64,000 bases of DNA, taken from contig NZ_CP011114.1 of assembly GCF_000993825.1 (NCBI RefSeq), forward strand, positions 2,604,001-2,668,000. The letters run 5' to 3'. The position numbers were made by a program, and so were the translations under genes. Every line of letters starts with the position of its first letter. Positions within the stretch are counted from its first letter, which is position 1. Below the pieces are notes generated by a model. It made no database searches. It was given only the letters and a program-made list of their open reading frames with translations, and had not been told where the DNA came from. The DNA is from Paenibacillus durus ATCC 35681 (GTDB lineage Bacteria > Bacillota > Bacilli > Paenibacillales > Paenibacillaceae). Shown here in pieces: positions 18,428-27,311 of this stretch.

Positions 18428-18996
18428 GCTGATTCCTCCTGTTTTGCGAGCTGCAAGATCAATTGAATTTCTCCTGATTGCATTCCTGTTTTTTTGGCGA
18501 TGGCATCGATGGATTTCCCTTCGTTGTGGAGTTCGAATAGCTGCGGATAACGAAGCTTAATCGTGCTGACCGGTTTCGCCTTAACATCAGCTGCAGGCCC
18601 GTCAATCGCTTCTGCTTGAGCTTCCGGTTGCTGCGCATTTGTCTCTTTTCCGCCGGATAACGCCAACTGAAGGAGCCCGTTCTCATTTGCGGCCATACGC
18701 GTCTCCAACTGCGATGTTCTATGCTGCATCGCGTCCAGCCGCCCATTCAGTTCGCTAAGCTGCTCTTGAAGCGCGGCCTGACTGCTGTGGGACTGGGTCT
18801 TGATTGAATCAAGCAACTCCAGCAGCTCACGGTTTTCGCGTTCGACATCCGCCATATATAATTCCAGCGCCGCTTCAACTTCTTTCAGGCTCTGCTTGTC
18901 TGCGCCGCTGTCCTTGTTACGGGTGCGCGACGGCAGAAACAGCGCATAAGCCAGAGCAAATCCGCCAAGCATAACAATGTACGCCCATGGTTGCAA
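18424..18996 (-). CDS. SwrB-like membrane and coiled-coil protein (DUF6115 type)
   Basis: The 190 aa product has an N-terminal membrane span (residues 4-21), a coiled coil (about 32-105) and a C-terminal helix-turn-helix-like segment with LRYPQLFELHNEGKSIDAIA. In layout and position (after sigD, before rpsB) it matches B. subtilis SwrB, which promotes assembly of the flagellar export gate and swarming. Sequence similarity to SwrB itself I cannot measure. The start is TTG at 18996 with AAGGAG 9 nt upstream. Confidence 0.72.
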   Translation of the reverse strand: MQPWAYIVMLGGFALAYALFLPSRTRNKDSGADKQSLKEVEAALELYMADVERENRELLELLDSIKTQSHSSQAALQEQLSELNGRLDAMQHRTSQLETRMAANENGLLQLALSGGKETNAQQPEAQAEAIDGPAADVKAKPVSTIKLRYPQLFELHNEGKSIDAIAKKTGMQSGEIQLILQLAKQEESA

Positions 18997-19071
18997 GTGT
19001 CCGCTCTCCTTTAGTGAATAGAATAAATATTCCGCTTCTTTATAGGGCTTCTAGTTACAAAACTTCTAAAT

Positions 19072-19377
19072 CTAGAGCTTGATATCGAAATGGTGCCCTT
19101 TATAAGGATGTTCCGCGTTTCGTTCTTCGTCTTTCTTTTGTTCCCGGGAAGTACCGTTTCCGGCGGAGCCGCCACGGCGTCCGTCATCCCTTACGGCGGA
19201 TTCCGAAGACTCGCTGACCTCCGTGCTGCGAAGGGCCAGTTCACGCGATTCCTTTATGTTCTGCCCCGCCAACCCCTGCTGCTCAAGCTCGGGCCGATGC
19301 TGAAGTTCTTGCTGGAGCTTGCTCGCCTCAGTTGTCCGTGGCACCGCAATTTGCAATTCAATTGGCCTTAAGTTCAC
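19072..19377 (-). CDS. Small polar protein of the motility operon, function unknown
   Basis: The 101 aa product is highly polar (rich in Glu, Arg, Ser, Gln) and probably disordered in the middle. Two ends look ordered: the N-terminus MNLRPIELQIAVPRT and the C-terminus HPYKGHHFDIKL. The start is GTG at 19377 with a distant GGGGAAGGG. It lies between the FapA-family gene and the SwrB-like gene, roughly where B. subtilis carries ylxL, but I do not claim homology. No membrane segment or known domain is visible. Confidence 0.65.
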   Translation of the reverse strand: MNLRPIELQIAVPRTTEASKLQQELQHRPELEQQGLAGQNIKESRELALRSTEVSESSESAVRDDGRRGGSAGNGTSREQKKDEERNAEHPYKGHHFDIKL

Positions 19378-19429
19378 AGCAATCGCCTGCCCTTCCCCGT
19401 AAGAATCTATATCACCCTCATCAGAAGAA

Positions 19430-20836
19430 TTAGACGTTAGGCACCATATTAATGTCGCCCTCGGAGTAGTAGAACGTAACTCGCTCAGCGGTGTCCTTAA
19501 TAAATCTGGTATATCTGCCGATTACGATTTTCGAGCCGCCGTAAATGGTTTTGACGACCTCAACCTTGGCTCTGTCCGTATCCTCAAGCATTCTTTCGAT
19601 CTCCAGAATCCGTTCTTTAATATGGGCTTCCTCTCTTTGCTGGGATTGTTGAGTCGCATTAAGCTTGATCCGTAAGGCCACCTTGTCCGGAGGCAGGGAA
19701 CCACTTATCGCCAACTGATTTAGCAGATAGAGCGCCTTCTTCGTCTTATCGGCGTTATCAAGGAGCAGGCGAAGCTGCTGACGAAGGTCATTGATTTCAT
19801 TTCTAAGTTCGGGCAGCACTCCAACTTCGATTGCCGTTGCCGTCGACATCGTGTTACCAACCGTGCGCGCTACAACCTTTTCCCCGGCCTGCACCGTTCC
19901 ACCTACGATAAGTCCCTTAGCTCCATTGCACAGCACGTTCCTGCCGGCGCGGATATTTGAATGCATGATGCTCTGGGAGACAATGATATCCTCAGCCGCC
20001 GTCACATTTCCGTCCTGAATAAAAGACACTTTCACATTGGATCCGGCGCTGACCAGTCCCTTGTGATACCCGATGATGCCGCCGCCAATTTCGATTGAGC
20101 CTTTTGCGATTAGTTCAGCACCTTCCACGCCGCCGCTTACCCGAATGTCCCCCTCCGATTTCACCGTAAACCCGGACAGTACATTGCCTCGAATGACGAC
20201 GGTACCGACAAAATCAATATTCCCCGTGTTGTAATCTACATCGCCCTGCACTTCGTATACGGGAAAAACATTGATTTTTCCTTTATCGGTATAGGATATC
20301 AGTCCGTCAATTGCCGCGTACATTAAGGTGGCATCCTCATTAAGCAGGACGTTCTTGCCGACCTTGAAATGGGCAGCTTTCCCTGCCTTGCAGGGAATCG
20401 GATCGCCGGTAACCGCCATTCCGGGCTGCCCCGGTTCAGGGGGAACAAGCGTGGCAATTAGCTGTCCCTTGCGGACGTTGCTCAGCCGGATCAGTTCCTT
20501 AAAGTCCACCTTGCCGTCTTCCTTTTCCATCGGGCGGCGGTCATTATCATCCATTGTAATACTTAATAGTACTTGTCCGTCTGTACCGTTTACGGGTGCC
20601 TTGCCCATAGCAATCGGCACCTTCCCGGATATGTACTCTTCCGGATGATCTGCAAAACGCTGAACGATATCCCACTGTACGCCATAGAGAACCTTATTTC
20701 GCTGCAAAAAAACGCCCAGTTCTTCAACCGAGCAGGCGAATCCTTCATCCCGTTGATAAAACTCAAGATAAGCAATTTCCTTGTCCTCCGAAAAGCTGAT
20801 GCCCAAATATTCGCTCAAAGCAGAATGGACAACCAT
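19430..20836 (-). CDS. FapA family (DUF342) polymer-forming protein
   Basis: The 468 aa product belongs to the FapA/DUF342 family: an N-terminal domain, a long right-handed beta-helix of glycine-rich turns (about 170-330, e.g. GNVLSGFTVKSEGDIRVSGG) and a C-terminal coiled coil (about 345-430). The start is ATG at 20836 behind AAGGAGG; a further ATG at 20857 lacks a site. It follows sigD by 27 nt. Such proteins occur in several motility clusters; their role is not settled. An assembly or polar scaffold role is inference. Confidence 0.85.
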   Translation of the reverse strand: MVVHSALSEYLGISFSEDKEIAYLEFYQRDEGFACSVEELGVFLQRNKVLYGVQWDIVQRFADHPEEYISGKVPIAMGKAPVNGTDGQVLLSITMDDNDRRPMEKEDGKVDFKELIRLSNVRKGQLIATLVPPEPGQPGMAVTGDPIPCKAGKAAHFKVGKNVLLNEDATLMYAAIDGLISYTDKGKINVFPVYEVQGDVDYNTGNIDFVGTVVIRGNVLSGFTVKSEGDIRVSGGVEGAELIAKGSIEIGGGIIGYHKGLVSAGSNVKVSFIQDGNVTAAEDIIVSQSIMHSNIRAGRNVLCNGAKGLIVGGTVQAGEKVVARTVGNTMSTATAIEVGVLPELRNEINDLRQQLRLLLDNADKTKKALYLLNQLAISGSLPPDKVALRIKLNATQQSQQREEAHIKERILEIERMLEDTDRAKVEVVKTIYGGSKIVIGRYTRFIKDTAERVTFYYSEGDINMVPNV

Positions 20837-20863
20837 TTTCCGCCTCCTTGCCGCCATTCCTGG

Positions 20864-21652
20864 CTAATCATTTTGCATTAAGAGATCCCGATTCTTCTCA
20901 AGCGTTCCCCGCAGCCGCAGTATCGCCTTGGAATGCAGCTGCGATATCCGGGAAGGAGACAAGGACATGACCTCTGCAATTTCGCTCAAAGAAAGGTCTT
21001 CATAATATAAAAGGGACACGACGGTCCGTTCTTTCACAGTTAGTTTCTCGATGCCTTTGGTAAGTGTTTCACGAAGATAGAACTCATTTACTTTATGATC
21101 AGGGTTCTTGGCTTTATCGTCCACCAATACCGACATACGGGTCTCTGATTCTTCTTCCCGAATTGGGTCCTCTAAAGAACACAGCGTCATCACCGCCACA
21201 TCCTGAAGCATGCTTTGAAACTCTTGTTCGGTTACATCCAAATAGCGGCTCATTTCTTCATCGCTGACTGATCTTAAATATTTCTGTTCCAACTGCTGGT
21301 ATGCATCCTCAATTTTTTTCGCCTTTTCCCGGACCGAGCGCGGAACCCAGTCGCCTTGACGCAGAGAATCCAGGATTGCTCCGCGGACACGCCAGGAGGC
21401 ATAAGTTTGAAATTGCAGTCCCCTTTTGTAATCAAACTTTTCAATCGCATCAATCAGTCCCATAACGCCATTGCTTGCCAGGTCGTCTTTTGACACGTTT
21501 TTTGGCAGGCCTACGGCCAAACGCCCGGCGACATAATCCACTATGGGCAGATATTTCTCGATCAGCTTTTTTTTGGCTTCCGGGTTCCCTTCTTCTTTCC
21601 ACTGTTCCCAGAGGGCCTGGTGTTCCAAATGAGAAGCTTTATGCTCGTTCAA
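20864..21652 (-). CDS. sigD: Flagellar sigma factor (SigD/FliA/WhiG family)
   Basis: It directs RNA polymerase to late flagellar, chemotaxis and autolysin promoters. The 262 aa product has sigma region 2 (YLPIVDYVAGRLAVGLPKNV, DLASNGVMGLIDAIEKFD), region 3 and region 4 with LTVKERTVVSLLYYEDLSLS and the helix-turn-helix SEIAEVMSLSPSRISQLH. Usual length is about 255. Its place near the 3' end of the operon matches B. subtilis, where distance from the promoter affects the fraction of motile cells. No anti-sigma gene (flgM) is in the window. Confidence 0.97.
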   Translation of the reverse strand: MNEHKASHLEHQALWEQWKEEGNPEAKKKLIEKYLPIVDYVAGRLAVGLPKNVSKDDLASNGVMGLIDAIEKFDYKRGLQFQTYASWRVRGAILDSLRQGDWVPRSVREKAKKIEDAYQQLEQKYLRSVSDEEMSRYLDVTEQEFQSMLQDVAVMTLCSLEDPIREEESETRMSVLVDDKAKNPDHKVNEFYLRETLTKGIEKLTVKERTVVSLLYYEDLSLSEIAEVMSLSPSRISQLHSKAILRLRGTLEKNRDLLMQND

Positions 21653-21738
21653 CGGCTTTCACCCTTCCCACAGTGTAGTCGGCGAGTCCGCGGGCCAGGG
21701 TTCATTAAAATCCACAATATGTCTCCCACTACGCTCGC

Positions 21739-22155
21739 TCATTCATTTTTTAAGTGACGAACGGCCTTGGCCAATTCTTCAGGATCCTTCATCGAGACCA
21801 GTTTGGGAGGCTGAAGCGGCTTAAACTCACCGTTTTGTTTCTCTTGTTCAGGCTTTGGTTTGAGCAAATCCTTTAATTCCTCATTCTCGTCCGGAGTCAA
21901 AATATCCACTTGAGCGCCCAAAGTCTCCTGAACACCGTTAGAAGAGGAGGACGGATTGTCCGAATTTGCCGTTTGCTTAGCAATAAGCCCCAAAACCCAT
22001 TGCAGGGCAAAGGCAAGCAAAAACCAGAGAATAAATCCCGCTAATCCCCGAAACAAACTGGTCATTGGCAAATTGTTCCGCAGCGAAAACATAAAGGTAA
22101 AAATAAAACCGACCAGCCCACAGATCAAGTTAATCAAAATAGTTCTAGTCATCAT
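21739..22155 (-). CDS. Uncharacterised two-span membrane protein between cheD and sigD
   Basis: The 138 aa product has two hydrophobic spans (about residues 5-22 and 36-58) separated by a short loop with RNNLPM, then an acidic cytoplasmic-looking tail with DILTPDENEELKDLL and a Pro/Lys-rich end, KFVSMKD-like in character. The start is ATG at 22155 (MMTRTILINL) because AAGGA stands 8 nt upstream; it overlaps the cheD end by one translation-coupled junction. I do not recognise the family. Its position inside the che operon suggests a motility link. Confidence 0.7.
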   Translation of the reverse strand: MMTRTILINLICGLVGFIFTFMFSLRNNLPMTSLFRGLAGFILWFLLAFALQWVLGLIAKQTANSDNPSSSSNGVQETLGAQVDILTPDENEELKDLLKPKPEQEKQNGEFKPLQPPKLVSMKDPEELAKAVRHLKNE

Positions 22156-22156
22156 A

Positions 22157-22654
22157 TTATAATTCCTTAACGCCTTTTTGCACACTGCGGATATACAATA
22201 ATCCGGTACTGCAGGCGATCTCGATCGTTCGCCCGTAGCTGCCGCCCGTATCTTCGGCTAATAACGGAATATTCAATTCCTCCAATGCTCGCTTGCAGGA
22301 TTCTACATTGCGCGGGCCGATTCTCATTGTGTCGTTTCCTCCGGCAAAAGCGAACATTTGGGAGCCGCCGGCCATCTTGGCGACAATCCGGTTGCGGATC
22401 GCACCGAGATTCAACAAACGGGATAGAAGCTCGGGGATTGCCGTATCTGCGAATTTGGCAATGTTAAGCTTACCTTCACGGGCGATCTCCGATGATGGCA
22501 GCATGACATGAGCCATTCCGCCCAATTTTTTCTCGGGATCGTAAAGCGTAAGTCCGACGCATGAGCCAAGACCAGTGGTGCGGATTACTTTTTCTTGACT
22601 ACCTACGTTCAGATCTGCCATTCCCACCTTAATAACGCTCTGCTCCTCAATCAT
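22157..22654 (-). CDS. cheD: Chemoreceptor glutamine deamidase
   Basis: It deamidates glutamines on chemoreceptors and binds CheC, raising its CheY-P phosphatase activity. The 165 aa product has the catalytic Cys in TTGLGSCVGLTLYD (near 33) and the catalytic His in GGMAHVMLP (near 49), with GGSQMF and IGPRNVE further on. It overlaps cheC by 4 nt. Confidence 0.97.
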   Translation of the reverse strand: MIEEQSVIKVGMADLNVGSQEKVIRTTGLGSCVGLTLYDPEKKLGGMAHVMLPSSEIAREGKLNIAKFADTAIPELLSRLLNLGAIRNRIVAKMAGGSQMFAFAGGNDTMRIGPRNVESCKRALEELNIPLLAEDTGGSYGRTIEIACSTGLLYIRSVQKGVKEL

Positions 22655-23271
22655 TCAAACGGCACTCCCAGAGATTTAAAAATTTTAGGAAACGATTCAG
22701 GATCCGGGATAAGAAAGAACTGGCCTTCAATCTCATCCTGCCCTTCCAAAAATGTTGTATCGATCAGGAGTGCGTCGTCTCCCATCTGTCCGAACTGCAG
22801 TAGACCGTAGCTCAAAATCGCTCCCGCCATATCCATCGCCAAAGCCGGTACCGTCGGATACATGGAAAGGGAAGTAAAGTCGGCCAGCGACGAGAGGTAG
22901 GACCCCGCCAATATATTACCGATTTCATTGAGTGCGGAGAGTTCCATTTCACTCAGCTCTTCGCCCGACACCTCAGAGATGCCCGCAACACGGCTCAGCA
23001 AACTGCGTGCAGCATCCGGTGAAAGTATAAAGAACAGATTCCCCGGCGCCTCGCCTTCGACTCGCAGAAACACCGCAAAGACAAGCTCTTCGGCACCGCC
23101 CACTTTTTCAGCGATCTCCTCGAATCCAAGCAATTGAACTTTAGGAACCGCCATATCGATCGGTTTGTTCAGCAATTGGGACAACGCGGTGGCGGCGTTC
23201 CCAGCTCCGATATTCCCGACTTCCTTGAGCACATCCATCTTTAAATCTTTCTGATATTTGAATAATTCCAC
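22651..23271 (-). CDS. cheC: CheY-P phosphatase
   Basis: It dephosphorylates CheY-P in the adaptation loop with CheD. The 206 aa product carries two phosphatase helices with the E..xN pattern: LKEVGNIGAGNAAT (near residue 15) and LNEIGNILAGSYL (near 110). The start is GTG at 23271, which follows GAGGG by 8 nt and lies 4 nt after the cheW stop; a longer open frame runs into cheW and is not preferred. Confidence 0.95.
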   Translation of the reverse strand: MELFKYQKDLKMDVLKEVGNIGAGNAATALSQLLNKPIDMAVPKVQLLGFEEIAEKVGGAEELVFAVFLRVEGEAPGNLFFILSPDAARSLLSRVAGISEVSGEELSEMELSALNEIGNILAGSYLSSLADFTSLSMYPTVPALAMDMAGAILSYGLLQFGQMGDDALLIDTTFLEGQDEIEGQFFLIPDPESFPKIFKSLGVPFE

Positions 23272-23275
23272 GGCA

Positions 23276-23737
23276 TCAGCCCTCGAAACTTTCCAATTGC
23301 ACGATTTCACTCTTGTTGAGGACTTCCGACAGATTAAGCATAATGAGCAGACGTTCCTCTCCTATTTTGGCCACACCATCCAAGTACTTGGCTTTAATGC
23401 CCCCTACCACTTCCGGAGGCGTATCAATGGATTCCCTGTTCAAATCAATCACATCATTGGCTGAATCTACGACGAAGCCGACCTCCATCTCGTTGACAAC
23501 AACGATAATAATGCGGGTCTGATCCGTATGCTCTGCCTCATCCAGACCGAATCTTCCTCGAAGATCGATTACGGGGATAACGACGCCGCGCAGATTGATG
23601 ACGCCTTTGATAAAGTTGTACGTCTTCGGCACCCGAGTAATCGGCATGAGACGCTCGATTGTTTGAACTTTATCCACTTCGATGCCATATTCCTCGGTAG
23701 CTAATTTAAAGACAATGACTTTAATATCTTCTGCCAT
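23276..23737 (-). CDS. cheW: Chemotaxis coupling protein
   Basis: It links receptors to CheA. The 153 aa single CheW domain shows VFKLATEEYGIEVDKVQTIE at the start and NLRGVVIPVIDLRGRFGL in the middle. The ATG at 23737 is used because GGAGGTACTTTCC stands between it and an ATG five codons upstream. It lies between cheA and cheC. Confidence 0.97.
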   Translation of the reverse strand: MAEDIKVIVFKLATEEYGIEVDKVQTIERLMPITRVPKTYNFIKGVINLRGVVIPVIDLRGRFGLDEAEHTDQTRIIIVVVNEMEVGFVVDSANDVIDLNRESIDTPPEVVGGIKAKYLDGVAKIGEERLLIMLNLSEVLNKSEIVQLESFEG

Positions 23738-23764
23738 GGAAAGTACCTCCATTAATAATTTCTT

Positions 23765-25837
23765 TTATTTGATAAAAGCGTTGGCATCGATAATTAGCGC
23801 AACCTGTCCGTCGCCAAGAATTGTGCCTCCCGATATTCCCTGGGTACTCGGCAAGTACTTGCCTAAATTCTTAATGACAATTTCGTTCTGGCCAATGAAA
23901 TCCTGCACCGTGAGCGCAACGAGTTTGTCCCCTTTGCGGATGACAACAATTTCCGTCTCTTCTTCGCTGCTCTCGTCATAGTCAGGCACATTAAAGATGG
24001 CGCTTAGCGACACGATCGGGATATGGGCTCCCCGGAATTCCACCATCTTCGAACTATGGACGCTGCGGATTTGCGAACGCTTCACGATGCCTGTCTCTAC
24101 AATGGAAGAGAGCGGGATCGCATATTTCTCCGAGCCGAGCCGGACCAGCATGGCGGCGATTATGGACAGCGTCAGCGGAAGCTGAACAGAGAATGTGGTG
24201 CCTTTGCCCGGAGTGGAGTAAATGGTGACGTTGCCGCCAAGGGAAGAAATCTTAGCTTTCACGACATCCAATCCGACCCCGCGGCCCGAAATATCGGAAA
24301 TAACCTCGGCTGTACTGAATCCTGCGGCGAACAACAGCTGATGGGCCTCATTGTCGGTCATTGCCGCCGCTTGCTCCGCAGTGACGATTCCCTTATTCAT
24401 CGCGGATTTCAGCACCTTCTCACGGGAGATGCCGGCGCCGTCATCCTGAATTTCTATAAAGACGTGGTTGCCGCTGTGAAACGCCCGCAACTGGATGGAG
24501 CCGGTCTCCGGTTTGCCGGCGGCGATCCGGTCAGTTACCGATTCGACCCCATGGTCAAGCGCGTTGCGCAAGAGGTGAACGAGCGGATCGCCGATTTCGT
24601 CGACGACGGTCCGGTCGAGCTCGGTTTCGGCGCCCGTAATGATGAGGTCCACCTTTTTGTCGAGCGACTTGGCAAGATCGCGAACCATGCGGGGAAAACG
24701 ATTGAACACCGTATCTACCGGTACCATCCGCAGCTTCATGACTATGTTCTGCAGATCGCCACTCACACGGCTCATATGCTCAACCGTCTCGGTCAGTTCT
24801 CCGCTCTGAATATCCGAAGCATGCTGCTCCAGCCGAACCCGGTCGATCAGAAGCTCGCTGAGCAAGTTCATAAGAACATCCAGACGGTCGATATCGACAC
24901 GGATGGTACGGGAAGGAGTACCTGCGCTTTTGGCGGGAGCCGCCTTCTTGGCTTCTTCTCTTTTGGGGGCAGCTGCGGGCGTTTGGGTAGCCGGAGGGTT
25001 GTTCTCCCGCGCGGGAGCCGGGGGGGCCTCCTCAACAGCGGCGGCGACTTCCGCCCTTGCGAGCTGGCTCAGCGTCTCCACATCAAGCGCCACCGAAGTT
25101 ACACTATCGATCTCGGATACTCCCATGATCAAAGTTTGCATTTCCTCGGCTGTCTTCTGTGAAATATAATAGAGCGAAAAGCTGTAATCAAACTTTTCCT
25201 GCTCGATATCCTGAACCGAAGGGAAAGATTTCACGACTTCACCGAAACGCTCCAACAGTTCAAAGACCATATAAGCCCTTACCGCGCGGAGTTGACAGTC
25301 TTTGCGAATCGTTACTTCAATGAACAGTACCTGAAGTCCTTCCTGAATCGATTGTTCAAGAACCGATAGTTGGAATTCATCAAGAAGGGCAGGGGCTTCC
25401 GTCTCCTTGGATGCAGCGGCTGCCGGCGCGGCGCTTCCTCCCTGGGCAGACGGCACTTCGCCGCGCACAATTGCTTGAAGAGAGGCCACAATGGAAGATA
25501 CGTCGGCCTTACCCTCTCCGCCTCCAGTAATATCCTGAACCATGGCTTCAAGCGCATCAAGACTCTTGAATAAAGTGTCAAAAATAAAATCCTGCATAAC
25601 CAGCTTACCGTTTCGCACCAGGTCCAGCACATTCTCCATCTGGTGGGTTAGCGAAGCCAGATCTTCAAATCCCATTGTCGCCGCCATGCCTTTTAAGGTA
25701 TGTGCGGAGCGGAAGATCACCTGCACAATGCTGAGATCGTCGGGATTAGCCTCCAGGCCCATCATATTTTCGTTCAAAGACTGCAGATGATCATTCGACT
25801 CATCAATAAACATGGATAAATACTGATTCATGTCCAT
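23765..25837 (-). CDS. cheA: Chemotaxis histidine kinase
   Basis: It autophosphorylates in response to receptors and passes phosphate to CheY and CheB. The 690 aa product has the Hpt domain with phospho-His46 (RSAHTLKGMAATMG), a CheY/CheB-binding domain (about 160-260), an Ala/Pro/Lys-rich linker (about 265-315), a dimerisation domain, a HATPase with HLLRNALDHGVE and IQDDGAGIS, and a C-terminal CheW-like domain. ATG at 25837 is preferred because AGGTG is 7 nt upstream; the frame opens nine codons earlier. Confidence 0.97.
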   Translation of the reverse strand: MDMNQYLSMFIDESNDHLQSLNENMMGLEANPDDLSIVQVIFRSAHTLKGMAATMGFEDLASLTHQMENVLDLVRNGKLVMQDFIFDTLFKSLDALEAMVQDITGGGEGKADVSSIVASLQAIVRGEVPSAQGGSAAPAAAASKETEAPALLDEFQLSVLEQSIQEGLQVLFIEVTIRKDCQLRAVRAYMVFELLERFGEVVKSFPSVQDIEQEKFDYSFSLYYISQKTAEEMQTLIMGVSEIDSVTSVALDVETLSQLARAEVAAAVEEAPPAPARENNPPATQTPAAAPKREEAKKAAPAKSAGTPSRTIRVDIDRLDVLMNLLSELLIDRVRLEQHASDIQSGELTETVEHMSRVSGDLQNIVMKLRMVPVDTVFNRFPRMVRDLAKSLDKKVDLIITGAETELDRTVVDEIGDPLVHLLRNALDHGVESVTDRIAAGKPETGSIQLRAFHSGNHVFIEIQDDGAGISREKVLKSAMNKGIVTAEQAAAMTDNEAHQLLFAAGFSTAEVISDISGRGVGLDVVKAKISSLGGNVTIYSTPGKGTTFSVQLPLTLSIIAAMLVRLGSEKYAIPLSSIVETGIVKRSQIRSVHSSKMVEFRGAHIPIVSLSAIFNVPDYDESSEEETEIVVIRKGDKLVALTVQDFIGQNEIVIKNLGKYLPSTQGISGGTILGDGQVALIIDANAFIK

Positions 25838-25870
25838 GTCCTGACACCTACCCTTCACGTTCACTTTGCG

Positions 25871-27274
25871 TTATTTAACGACTTGGACCAGTCTTGGAGC
25901 AATGTCTTGCAACGGCAAAATATAAGTGACACACTGGAGTTCAACCGCGGAACGCGGCATCCCGTAAACGACGCAGGTTTCTTCGCTCTCAGCAAAGGTA
26001 GAGGTGATACCCGCGTCATATAGCGACTTCATCATCTTGGCGCCATCGCTTCCCATTCCGGTCATAATAACCGCATGGCGCTCCAAATCTTTTAGTGGAA
26101 GCAGTGACTCAAACAGCGTATCCACCGAGGGACGATGACCGTTACGTGCTTCCTCCTTCGATAGAGCCACTGCGTACTGCCCTCCCGCAGTTTCCGTGAC
26201 CTTTATGTGATATCCCCCCGGAGCAATATAAGCCGCTCCCTTTCGCAGGATCATCCCCTGCTCCGCCTCCATGACATCCAGAGGACTAAAGGTATTCAGC
26301 CGCTGGGCAAGCGACTTTGTAAAATTGGGGGGCATATGCTGCACGATAACAATTGGTGCTGGAAAATCGGCCGGAATATTCTCAAGCAAAGCTTTCAGCG
26401 CGCGCGGTCCGCCTGTTGAACAACCGACCGCCACAAGCTTCGTCAGCCCCTTCACCCCAAATTTGCGGTCCTTGCCTTTCGCTGCAGGAGTATCTGGTTC
26501 CGCTCCGGCTGCCGGCGGCTTCGGCGGTGCTAGATCGGCCGGGACGTCCGATTTCTGCTGGGACAAAATCTTAATTTGTCGGGCTTCCGGCTTCGCTCTA
26601 GGAGGGACGCTTTTGGTTCGCTCTGAGCGAGGAACCGGCGGCTTGTCTGCACGCTTGCGTTCGAAGAGTTTCCCGGTCACCGGCGAGGAAGGCCGTGTGA
26701 TCGGCGCTTTACTGTCCTTGATTTCCCGGTTAGGGATATGTTCCGCCGCGCCTCCGTCCGGCTTATCCGCCAGCTTGACAGGCGGCGGGGGGGAAGCAGA
26801 TTCGGGCGGCTGCAATGCGGGTGAACCGTCAGAGCCTTGAGGCTCTGACACTGACCGCGCTTCCCGGCGTTCGCGAGCAAGCATGGCTTCCTTTATCTGC
26901 TCCCTCAGAGCTTCCCCGACACTGTTGATGTCATGGGAGCTAGAAACCGATGGCTTGCGAATGAAGTCGAAGGCCCCGCCTTCCAGTGCCAGGATTGTCT
27001 CCTTCATTCCTTCTTCATTAATACCGGACAACATGATGACAGGAAGCGGATGGTCAAGCATGATCAGCTTCAACGCTTCTAGGCCGTTCATTTCCGGCAT
27101 TTCCACGTCCATGGTGACAAGATCCGGCTGCAGTTCCTTCACCTTCTCAACCGCTTGTCGTCCGTTGACCGCCGTTGCCGTTACTTGGAAGTCGGCGTCC
27201 TTTTCAATTAAATCGGAAATGATTTTGCGCATAAAGGCTGAATCATCCACAACAAGAACTTTATATGGCTTCAT
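25871..27274 (-). CDS. cheB: Chemotaxis protein-glutamate methylesterase with a long linker
   Basis: It removes methyl groups from receptors when phosphorylated. The 467 aa product is longer than usual (about 350). The receiver (1-125) has phospho-Asp56 in DLVTMDVEMPEMNG. The methylesterase (about 276-467) has the triad Ser286 (VAVGCSTGGPRA), His313 (VQHMPPNFTK) and Asp410 (TGMGSDGAKM). Between them is a basic, proline-rich linker of about 145 residues, probably disordered. It lies between flhG and cheA. Confidence 0.97.
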   Translation of the reverse strand: MKPYKVLVVDDSAFMRKIISDLIEKDADFQVTATAVNGRQAVEKVKELQPDLVTMDVEMPEMNGLEALKLIMLDHPLPVIMLSGINEEGMKETILALEGGAFDFIRKPSVSSSHDINSVGEALREQIKEAMLARERREARSVSEPQGSDGSPALQPPESASPPPPVKLADKPDGGAAEHIPNREIKDSKAPITRPSSPVTGKLFERKRADKPPVPRSERTKSVPPRAKPEARQIKILSQQKSDVPADLAPPKPPAAGAEPDTPAAKGKDRKFGVKGLTKLVAVGCSTGGPRALKALLENIPADFPAPIVIVQHMPPNFTKSLAQRLNTFSPLDVMEAEQGMILRKGAAYIAPGGYHIKVTETAGGQYAVALSKEEARNGHRPSVDTLFESLLPLKDLERHAVIMTGMGSDGAKMMKSLYDAGITSTFAESEETCVVYGMPRSAVELQCVTYILPLQDIAPRLVQVVK

Positions 27275-27311
27275 ATCATTTCCACCTCTGTCCTTAAATT
27301 CAGAACATTTC

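Noticed and set aside
24023..25162. Plus-strand open frame of 379 codons
   Set aside because: It is the reverse shadow of cheA and has the biased composition typical of such shadows.
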